Shown here one piece after another: positions 6,917-11,987 of a DNA stretch of 11,987 nucleotides. The DNA lies in contig CAYSES010000017.1 of assembly GCA_964430085.1 (NCBI GenBank), positions 1 to 11,987 on the forward strand. The letters are read 5' to 3'. The DNA comes from RBG-13-33-26 sp964430085 (lineage in GTDB: Archaea > Nanobdellota > Nanobdellia > Pacearchaeales > GW2011-AR1). Positions within the stretch are counted from its first letter, which is position 1. Every line of letters begins with the position of its first letter. The position numbers and the translations under genes were made by a program. Under the pieces are notes generated by a model. The model was not told where the DNA came from. It worked only from the letters and a program-made list of their open reading frames with translations, and made no database searches.

Positions 6917-7705
6917 TTACCCCCGAGATTTTTCCCCAATAGCTTTTTCAAATAAAAAGGTAAGAGCTTCTACAAAGAAACTGGAATTAAGCCAGATTGC
7001 AACATCATCAGTGTCGCCTCCTTTTGAAATGTAAAACAGAACTTCTCTTCTGTCTATTATGAAAAATTTAGAGTCTATATCAATTTTTTTAATTTTTATC
7101 ATCAATTTTTTTTCTATTTCTTTGATTACACTAGCTTCTCCTGAAAGTGCCATTTTTATTTTTATGTTTAATTTTTTAAGAATTGCAACAGTTTGAGCGA
7201 AAAGTTTTGCTTTTGCTTTAATCTCATCTGCGTTAGTACAGATTATTACTTCTTTTCTTGCATTTTGAATTATGTCTTTTAAGAAAGTAGATATGTTTGA
7301 TTTTCCTTTTAATGAGGCAGAAACCTCTGTCCTTTTTACAGGATTTATTCCCTGTTTGTACAGCTCATTAAGCTTTAAAAATTCCTCACTTTCTTTTATC
7401 TTTGTTAAATTTTGAACTTTTTCTTCAGCATGTTTCCTTATATCTTTCCTTATTCTCTCAAGAATCATATTAGGTTTTACTCCAAGATATTTCACGGGCT
7501 TGCCCATTCTTATTATTGTGAATCCCTTTTTTTCCAAGCTTTCAAGAACATCATAAGTTCTACTTCTAGGAACTCTTGAAATAGCAGCAATTTCTCCTAC
7601 AGAAGCAACTCCCTTGCTAAGCAAAGCTAGCCAAACCTTTGTTTCATAAAGGTTCAAATTAAAATGATCTTTTATTCTATTTACTAATTCTGGTGCTAAA
7701 ATCAT
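6917..7705 (-). CDS. TrmB-family transcriptional regulator
   Basis: 262 residues. The N-terminal winged helix-turn-helix (about 17-75) reads NLNLYETKVWLALLSKG, then GEIAAISRVPRSRTYDVLESLEKKGF, and GKPVKYLGVKP in the wing. This is the classic TrmB-type DNA-binding domain. A charged helical linker (about 78-125) follows. The C-terminal domain (about 130-257) has alternating strands and helices (VIICTNAD, IKIKMALSGE, FFIIDRREVLFYIS) and ends in VAIWLNSSFFVEALTFLFEKA. It resembles the PLD-like effector domain found in shorter TrmB homologues rather than a full sugar-binding TrmB C-terminus (family knowledge, judged by eye). The gene starts a two-gene operon with the secreted protein and has a TATA box at leaderless distance. 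It may regulate its own operon in response to a small molecule, which is inference from position. Confidence 0.85.
   Translation of the reverse strand: MILAPELVNRIKDHFNLNLYETKVWLALLSKGVASVGEIAAISRVPRSRTYDVLESLEKKGFTIIRMGKPVKYLGVKPNMILERIRKDIRKHAEEKVQNLTKIKESEEFLKLNELYKQGINPVKRTEVSASLKGKSNISTFLKDIIQNARKEVIICTNADEIKAKAKLFAQTVAILKKLNIKIKMALSGEASVIKEIEKKLMIKIKKIDIDSKFFIIDRREVLFYISKGGDTDDVAIWLNSSFFVEALTFLFEKAIGEKSRG
6920..6924 (-). promoter_or_regulatory. Purine-rich ribosome-binding site deciding the start of the secreted protein
   Basis: On the minus strand GGGGG lies 7 nt before ATG 6912 and overlaps the last codons of the regulator. It is an imperfect Shine-Dalgarno, but as an internal operon gene this one needs a ribosome-binding site. 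Signal-peptide placement supports the same start. Confidence 0.45.
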
Positions 7706-7726
7706 AAGAATTCGTAGAAAAGATTA

Positions 7727-7734
7727 TTTATAAA
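7727..7734 (-). promoter_or_regulatory. TATA box of the TrmB-like operon
   Basis: The palindromic tttataaa is centred about 25 nt upstream of ATG 7705 on the minus strand, in the 73-bp gap after the presenilin-like gene. The operon therefore has its own promoter. Confidence 0.6.
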
Positions 7735-7742
7735 GCTTATGG

Positions 7743-7791
7743 TTTGTTGTTACTAAGCAATTAGGACAAAATGATGATTTAAAACAACAAA
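7743..7791. repeat. 9-bp inverted repeat spanning the end of the presenilin-like gene
   Basis: tttgttgtt (7743-7751) and its exact complement aacaacaaa (7783-7791) are separated by 31 bases. The right arm encodes the last residues of the presenilin-like protein, and the left arm lies just upstream of the TrmB operon promoter. It could be a regulator site or a weak RNA stem, or chance in AT-rich DNA. Confidence 0.25.
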
Positions 7792-8741
7792 TAACTAGCA
7801 ATCATTCCAAGCAATATTCCGCCAGTTATGAAGGGCATTGCAGGATAAAATTTCTTTTTTTCTGAAAATAAGAACAATAAAGTTAATCCCAAAGTAGCTC
7901 CTACAATTACAAATATTGCAGGCAAAAGGCCTCCTGTGAAGTCAGGAAGACCAAAAGGCAGACTTATTTTTGTAAGCTTGAAGATTACTCCTGAAGTGAT
8001 TATCGGGAAGATTATATCTCCACCGCCAAGAATAGCTACATCAATTTTTATTTTCTTTTTTTTCAATTTTGATTTTTTCAATTTTTTTAATTTCATTTTA
8101 ACTTTCCTTGAGACATATGGAACAAAAAACCCTGCAAAGATCCTTAACTTATTTATTTGGTATTTAGCCATTTTTTGCATAATGCCAGAATGCCAAACTG
8201 CCCAAATGTCATAAGCAGAGATTAATCCTAAAAGGATAAGAATTGTCCAAAAGTTCAATATTGGAATGAAAACAGTCGCGATTCCGGGATATATAAAAAG
8301 TTCTGTCAGGTTATGAACAATGAAATTTCTCTTGAAAATTTTTATGAAACTTAAACCAAGAGCAAGAACTAAGGCAGGAATAATAAAATAAATTGTCCTT
8401 GGAAGAAAAGCATTTAGAGAGATAAACAATGCAATTGTAACAACGATAAAAAACCAGATCCTAAGTATGACTGCAATTTTAAATTTCGTAAGCAAAAATA
8501 ATATGAAAATGGCTATAACAAAAGCAAATAGTATTGAACCAAAATAAACCCCAAAGTCAGATTGCTGCGTAACTTGGGGAGGTTCAAGCCATGAAAGACT
8601 TGGATTTGAAACAGTTTCAATTGTTCCATTTACTTCTGTTTTTATATGAAATGGATCAGAATTAACAACATAAAGCCCTATAAATTGTGTAATCACAAAC
8701 ATAGATAACAAGACAATTGTAATTTTAAGGTTGTGTTTCAT
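7779..8741 (-). CDS. Presenilin-like (A22 family) intramembrane aspartyl protease
   Basis: 320 residues with about nine hydrophobic segments. An N-terminal helix (about 6-26) is followed by an extracytoplasmic loop (27-62). The two active-site aspartates are in the family motifs: YD (Y177-D178, in SAYDIWAVWHSG) and GxGD as GGGD (239-242, catalytic D242, in AILGGGDIIFP). The PAL motif near the C-terminus is PAMP (300-303), a Leu-to-Met variant. This class cleaves membrane-embedded helices of substrates such as signal-peptide remnants; archaeal homologues have no firmly known natural substrate. The loop between the two catalytic helices is extremely Lys-rich (residues 213-232, 13 Lys of 20). 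Translation probably uses GAGG 5 nt before the ATG. The gene diverges from the 148-residue protein gene. Confidence 0.88.
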   Translation of the reverse strand: MKHNLKITIVLLSMFVITQFIGLYVVNSDPFHIKTEVNGTIETVSNPSLSWLEPPQVTQQSDFGVYFGSILFAFVIAIFILFLLTKFKIAVILRIWFFIVVTIALFISLNAFLPRTIYFIIPALVLALGLSFIKIFKRNFIVHNLTELFIYPGIATVFIPILNFWTILILLGLISAYDIWAVWHSGIMQKMAKYQINKLRIFAGFFVPYVSRKVKMKLKKLKKSKLKKKKIKIDVAILGGGDIIFPIITSGVIFKLTKISLPFGLPDFTGGLLPAIFVIVGATLGLTLLFLFSEKKKFYPAMPFITGGILLGMIASYLLF

Positions 8742-8746
8742 TTTTT

Positions 8747-8750
8747 CCTC
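8747..8750 (-). promoter_or_regulatory. Shine-Dalgarno of the presenilin-like gene
   Basis: GAGG lies 5 nt upstream of ATG 8741 on the minus strand (gaggaaaaaATG). This goes with a TATA box farther upstream than usual for this window, so the transcript has a short leader of about 15 nt. Confidence 0.5.
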
Positions 8751-8777
8751 TTTTTGTATTTAGATGAAGGAAATATT

Positions 8778-8787
8778 GTTTTTAAAG
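8778..8787 (-). promoter_or_regulatory. TATA box of the presenilin-like gene
   Basis: On the minus strand ctttaaaaac is centred about 41 nt before ATG 8741, which places transcription start about 15 nt before the ATG, upstream of the GAGG site. Confidence 0.4.
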
Positions 8788-8799
8788 TTTAGTTAAAGA

Positions 8800-8807
8800 T
8801 TTTTATA
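8800..8807 (+). promoter_or_regulatory. TATA box of the 148-residue protein gene
   Basis: The sequence tttttata is centred about 25 nt before ATG 8829 but only about 10 nt before ATG 8814. This is the main reason for choosing ATG 8829. Confidence 0.5.
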
Positions 8808-8828
8808 GTTTTCATGCTTATTTTTTTA

Positions 8829-9275
8829 ATGGATTACAGATCTGGAAAAGGAAATATTCTCTTGAAGAATATAAAGAAAAGTATGCCTTCACTTGAAAAA
8901 ACTCTGGAGAATGCGAATTCTATATGTAATTATGAAGATTTAGTATACCGATTTTATCATGGTTCCTTTAAGGTTTACAGAATTCAGGAATTAACAAAAC
9001 ATTTAGTCAAATCTTTAGAAGAGATCTCTCCGAATGATGACAAAAAAATAACAGATAATTTATTTTTAAAAATTATTTCAGAAGGCGCAAAAGGGATACC
9101 ATTTAAAATGTCTCATAATAGAGAATGGGGTAAAATATGCAGGCCTTTCTTGGAAGCATTTTTTCATTCAAGGTATTTTTTGGAAATGGCAATAAAATAT
9201 GGAAAAAAATATGATTCAACTCCCACTGTCATAGAACCAGGATTAGCTGCATTAATGACATTATACGGAATCTAA
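8829..9275 (+). CDS. Conserved-looking 148-residue protein of unknown function
   Basis: 148 residues from ATG 8829; ATG 8814 would add five hydrophobic residues but is too close to the TATA box. The protein looks soluble and largely helical. Striking segments are YEDLVYRFYHGSFKVYRIQELT (35-56, H44), KMSHNREWGKICRPFLEAFFHSR (93-115, H96 and H113) and a C-terminal PGLAALMTLYGI. The dense aromatic and His positions look like a conserved core. I recall unnamed proteins with similar YRFYHxSFKVY and RPxxEAFFHxRYFLEM patterns in bacteria, but cannot verify this. No catalytic assignment is possible. It diverges from the presenilin-like gene and ends 1 bp from the stop codon of the convergent aCPSF1 gene. 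Confidence 0.72.
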   Translation: MDYRSGKGNILLKNIKKSMPSLEKTLENANSICNYEDLVYRFYHGSFKVYRIQELTKHLVKSLEEISPNDDKKITDNLFLKIISEGAKGIPFKMSHNREWGKICRPFLEAFFHSRYFLEMAIKYGKKYDSTPTVIEPGLAALMTLYGI

Positions 9276-9276
9276 T

Positions 9277-11160
9277 TTATCTTAATCTTAATGTTTCAAG
9301 AACTCTCGGTACATTTGTTTCTACTCTATTGAGTTTGTAAATTGCGGATGCGAGGTCAAGGCATTTTGAGACTTCACCGTGATTAATTACAACTCTTTTT
9401 GATTTTGGTCTTATATTATTGAAAAAAGAAATTAATTCATTTCTTCCTGCATGCGCACTGAAACCTGTCATTGTATCCACTTCCATTTCTACTTTTATTA
9501 CTTCTTCTTTTCCATCAACCATCATTTTAGTTTCTTTTATTCCATCTTGAACTTGCCTTCCTAATGAGCCAACTCCTTGGTAGCATACAAAGATTATAGA
9601 ATTATTTTTATTTCCTGCAAATTCTCTGAAATATTCTACACTAGCTCCACCAACTAACATTCCTGATGTAGCAAGAACTATACAAGGACCGCCTTCAATT
9701 ACATTCCTTCTTTCTTGAGAAGACCCAACTCTTACAAAAGATTCTGACATGAATGGATTTTTATCCTGAAATACATCTGATCTGACTTTGTTACTTAAAA
9801 AATCAGGATAAGCAGTATGAATCGCATTAATATCCCATATCATTCCGTCGATATAAATAGGAACTTTTTTTATTTTCCCAGTTGACATCGCATCTTCCAA
9901 GACTAACATTGTTTCCTGCGCCCTTCCCAATCCCAATTCAGGAATTAAAACTTTTCCGTTTCTTTCCATTGTTTTATTTACCAAATCAATAAATTTTTCT
10001 TCTGTATCTTTTCGTGGAGGGAATATGTCAAGCTTAGATCCATATGTTGATTCTGTAATAACAGATTCTATTCTTGGGAATGTTGCATTTGCAGGATCAA
10101 GGAGCCTTGAACGAGCATATTTGAAATCTCCTGTATACAGAAGATTATGCAAACCATTTCCTATATTGAGATGTGTCAATGCTCCTCCCAATACATGTCC
10201 AGAATTGTAAAAAGTCAATCTTACATCAGGGGTTATGTCTGTAACCTCATTGTAATTCAAACAGATGCTATGTTTAACCATTTCCTTAATATCAGATGAA
10301 TCAAATAATGGTTTTGTTGCCTGTTTGTAAGCAACTCCAATAAAATCCAAAGACAGAAGTGCAGCAATATCCCTTGAAGGTGCAGTCATATATACAGGCC
10401 CTTTATATCCCATTTTGTATAAATATGGAAGCAAGCCTACATGATCAAGGTGTGCGTGACTTATTATTATTGCATCAAGTTGATTCAAATCAAATTCAGG
10501 AATATCCAAATATGGGAATTTATCTTTTCCCTGAGAAGCTACATCAATTCCGCAATCAAGAAGGATTTTTGAATTTGGCGTTTGTAATAAAATGCAACTT
10601 CTTCCTACTTGCCTACCTCCGCCAAGGAATGTTAATCTAACCCACTCATCAACTTTTTCAGGGTTCCATTCTTTGTATATTTTAGTTCCGATTGAATTAA
10701 GGAATTTTCTTCTGTAATTATTATTTGCATAAAGAACTTCTCTTATATTTTCTGTTATTTTGCTTTTTATTGCAGGACTTCTTTGTACGTGAGGAGTCCA
10801 TAGAGTTGTTCTTCTTATCTCGTTTAATATACTTCCCTGTTTTCCTATAACCATCCCAGGTTTTTTTGCTTCAATTATAACGATGCTTCTCTGAATATCA
10901 AAAATCAAATCTGTAATTTCTGCTTCTGGAGGGACTATTTTTTTTATCTCTTCCTCTGTTTTCTTTTGGTCTGTAAGAATTTTTTGGTCTGATCTAAGTT
11001 CTACTCTTTTTTTTATTTTATCAACAATTTCTTTTATTTGTGGTTCTCCTTCTCTAAAAAAGTTGGCATTATCTGTGTAAAGAACGATATTTGCTCCTTC
11101 AAAACTAGCTTCAGTTATTTGCCCTTTCAATTGATCAGTTATATTTTTTAAGATATCCAT
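9277..11160 (-). CDS. aCPSF1: aCPSF1/FttA: KH-domain beta-CASP ribonuclease, archaeal transcription termination factor
   Basis: 627 residues, near the usual size (about 635). An N-terminal region (1-70) precedes a KH domain with GxxG loop GMVIGKQGS (102-110). The metallo-beta-lactamase core has HAHLDH (235-240), GHVLGG with H322 and TGD with D345. The beta-CASP part starts near ESTYG (370-374), continues through IPELGLGRAQE and ATSGMLVGGASVEYF, and carries H570 in GFSAHAG. The final metal ligand is H594 in NHGE. All zinc-binding residues expected for an active nuclease are present. aCPSF1 (FttA) cleaves nascent RNA at U-rich sites and ends transcription in archaea, in the manner of eukaryotic CPSF73 (established). 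It lies 48 bp downstream of psmB, a pairing I recall from methanogens (the MTH1202/MTH1203 pair). A TATA-like atatttttat in that gap suggests separate transcription as well. Confidence 0.95.
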   Translation of the reverse strand: MDILKNITDQLKGQITEASFEGANIVLYTDNANFFREGEPQIKEIVDKIKKRVELRSDQKILTDQKKTEEEIKKIVPPEAEITDLIFDIQRSIVIIEAKKPGMVIGKQGSILNEIRRTTLWTPHVQRSPAIKSKITENIREVLYANNNYRRKFLNSIGTKIYKEWNPEKVDEWVRLTFLGGGRQVGRSCILLQTPNSKILLDCGIDVASQGKDKFPYLDIPEFDLNQLDAIIISHAHLDHVGLLPYLYKMGYKGPVYMTAPSRDIAALLSLDFIGVAYKQATKPLFDSSDIKEMVKHSICLNYNEVTDITPDVRLTFYNSGHVLGGALTHLNIGNGLHNLLYTGDFKYARSRLLDPANATFPRIESVITESTYGSKLDIFPPRKDTEEKFIDLVNKTMERNGKVLIPELGLGRAQETMLVLEDAMSTGKIKKVPIYIDGMIWDINAIHTAYPDFLSNKVRSDVFQDKNPFMSESFVRVGSSQERRNVIEGGPCIVLATSGMLVGGASVEYFREFAGNKNNSIIFVCYQGVGSLGRQVQDGIKETKMMVDGKEEVIKVEMEVDTMTGFSAHAGRNELISFFNNIRPKSKRVVINHGEVSKCLDLASAIYKLNRVETNVPRVLETLRLR

Positions 11161-11177
11161 TTCAAAGTATTTTCCTT

Positions 11178-11188
11178 GATAAAAATAT
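11178..11188 (-). promoter_or_regulatory. Possible TATA box of aCPSF1
   Basis: On the minus strand atatttttatc is centred about 23 nt before ATG 11160, inside the 48-bp gap after psmB. The match is loose. Confidence 0.35.
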
Positions 11189-11208
11189 GAATCATTTTTT
11201 TAAACAAT

Positions 11209-11868
11209 TTAATCTTCTTTAAAAGAAGGTTGAATTCCCTGTGAAACCACTTTTTTTATTCCGTCTTTCGTTATAGTGAAAACATCAATCCCATGACCGC
11301 TTCCAACATCTCTCTGAGTTGAAGATTTTATACATTCAATTGCAAGTTTAACTCCTTCTTCAACAGACATTCCTTCTTTATATTGTCTTTCTAATAATCC
11401 AAGAACATAAGGCATACCTGAACCAAAGTTAGCATCAAAATCTTCAATTTTCCTTACGCTTCCTGCAGGTTCAACAGAATATAATTGAGTTGTTCCGTCT
11501 CCATTAAATCCGCCAATTAAGAATCCCGCTTGCATTGGGATCATTGACATTTGTCTTATTCCTGAATAAAGAATATTTGCAAGTAAATTTGCCGCTTGTT
11601 TAACAGAAGGTCTTGTCCTTGATTTTAGTTCTTTTAATTTTAATTCAGCAGGAAGGACTTTTTCAATTCTATGAATGTCAGAAACCATTCCTGTTCCAGA
11701 AATAATAAGGTAATCATTTATTTTCATTGTTTTTTCTGATTTCTTATCCATCACAATTGTACCTGCAGTAGATTGACGATCAGAAGCCATTACAACTCCG
11801 TCTTTACAGACAATTCCAACTATAGTTGTTCCTGTTTTCAATATCGAATTTTTTAATTCAGCATCCAT
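11209..11868 (-). CDS. psmB: Proteasome beta subunit (20S core, Ntn-hydrolase)
   Basis: 219 residues. The short propeptide MDAELKNSILKTG is removed autocatalytically before T14, which becomes the catalytic N-terminal Thr1 (LKTG/TTIVGI). D30 and K46 correspond to catalytic Asp17 and Lys33 of the mature subunit. FGSG (148-151) and RDVGSG (186-191) supply the other conserved Ser/Asp positions. Length and motifs are normal for an archaeal beta subunit, so it should form the central rings of the 20S proteasome with PsmA, which is not in this window. The minus-strand upstream region has two TATA-like elements: tattaaaaaaata about 34 nt before the ATG and tttataaa about 52 nt before it. The gene is therefore likely to have a short leader. 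The position directly upstream of aCPSF1 fits known archaeal synteny. Confidence 0.95.
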   Translation of the reverse strand: MDAELKNSILKTGTTIVGIVCKDGVVMASDRQSTAGTIVMDKKSEKTMKINDYLIISGTGMVSDIHRIEKVLPAELKLKELKSRTRPSVKQAANLLANILYSGIRQMSMIPMQAGFLIGGFNGDGTTQLYSVEPAGSVRKIEDFDANFGSGMPYVLGLLERQYKEGMSVEEGVKLAIECIKSSTQRDVGSGHGIDVFTITKDGIKKVVSQGIQPSFKED

Positions 11869-11916
11869 TTTTAAATTACTAGAATAATCTTCCGTATTTT
11901 TTTAATATATTCAGGG

Positions 11917-11924
11917 TTTATAAA
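11917..11924. promoter_or_regulatory. Palindromic TATA element, possibly bidirectional
   Basis: The sequence tttataaa reads the same on both strands. On the minus strand it could give psmB a leader of about 26 nt. On the plus strand it would start a transcript near 11945, running out of the window. Which is used cannot be decided here. Confidence 0.3.
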
Positions 11925-11953
11925 TTTTATGGGAAGGGTGGCTTTGTAAATTA

Positions 11954-11979
11954 AGTCCTATTTTGGACTGACTTTTTTT
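11954..11979 (+). terminator. Hairpin followed by a T tract at the right edge
   Basis: agtcc (11954-11958) and ggact (11965-11969) form a perfect 5-bp stem with loop tatttt, followed after gac by seven T. It looks like a small plus-strand terminator-like hairpin, but no plus-strand gene precedes it. It may belong to a short RNA or a leader that continues beyond the window. Confidence 0.25.
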
Positions 11980-11987
11980 ACAGAAAT

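Noticed and set aside
6913..6951. ATG 6951 as start of the secreted protein
   Set aside because: It would overlap the regulator gene by 35 bp and place 13 extra residues before an otherwise typical signal peptide. ATG 6912 has a purine-rich site and a 4-bp operon spacing.
4012..8214. Opposite-strand open frames within cca (4012-4269), the secreted-protein gene (5804-6019) and the presenilin-like gene (7936-8214)
   Set aside because: Each is antisense to a well-supported gene, is Phe/Ile/Lys-rich by base composition and has no own signals.
10025..10640. Plus-strand open frames inside aCPSF1
   Set aside because: They are antisense to strongly conserved beta-CASP nuclease sequence and have no similarity I can recognise.
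11943..11987. tRNA-like start at the right edge (GGCT/AGTC pairing after a TATA box)
   Set aside because: No conserved D-loop GG or T-arm TTCRA is visible, and the agtcc/ggact hairpin is incompatible with a normal anticodon arm. The rest lies outside the window.

Overview
The window looks like a piece of chromosome from an AT-rich archaeon, most likely an uncultivated DPANN lineage of the Woesearchaeota/Pacearchaeota type. The lineage is inferred from gene content and style, not from a marker gene. Archaeal hallmarks are an archaeal class I CCA-adding enzyme, a proteasome beta subunit next to the KH/metallo-beta-lactamase/beta-CASP nuclease aCPSF1 (FttA), the Era-like GTPase/DUF2073/zinc-ribbon gene set (OapABC/ArvABC), a TrmB-type regulator and a presenilin-like intramembrane protease. 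Most genes have a TATA-like box 23-27 nt before the start codon, the geometry of leaderless archaeal transcripts. I see no rRNA, tRNA, CRISPR array or insertion sequence. Coding density is very high and no gap exceeds about 300 bases.

Left part (1-3556, all +): the 3' end of a single-pass membrane protein that enters from outside the window. It is followed by four genes: Era-like GTPase (arvA), DUF2073 protein (arvB), a TrpF-like TIM-barrel protein, and the zinc-ribbon protein (arvC). The barrel gene sits inside what is otherwise the Arv set, which in Haloferax is linked to extracellular vesicle formation (established knowledge, recalled).

Middle (3557-7705): a small unrecognised protein (-) and the CCA-adding enzyme (+) diverge from one 108-bp promoter region. 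Convergent to cca is a two-gene operon on the minus strand: a TrmB-like regulator followed, 4 bp later, by a secreted protein. That protein has a signal peptide, a transglutaminase/cysteine-protease-like Cys-His-Asp domain and a long C-terminal region resembling a bacterial outer-membrane beta-barrel, down to the terminal Phe. It is the most unexpected gene here, because archaea are not expected to have a BAM-type outer membrane.

Right part (7779-11987): the presenilin-like protease (-) and an unnamed 148-residue protein (+) diverge from a shared promoter region. The + gene runs tail-to-tail into aCPSF1 (-), which lies downstream of psmB (-). The last 70 bases hold a promoter-like TATA element and a small hairpin followed by a T tract that no gene explains.

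Three annotation decisions differ from the longest open frames. arvB is started at ATG 1830 (not TTG 1815), the secreted protein at ATG 6912 (not 6951), and the 148-residue protein at ATG 8829 (not 8814). The first gene is shown as running off the left edge.
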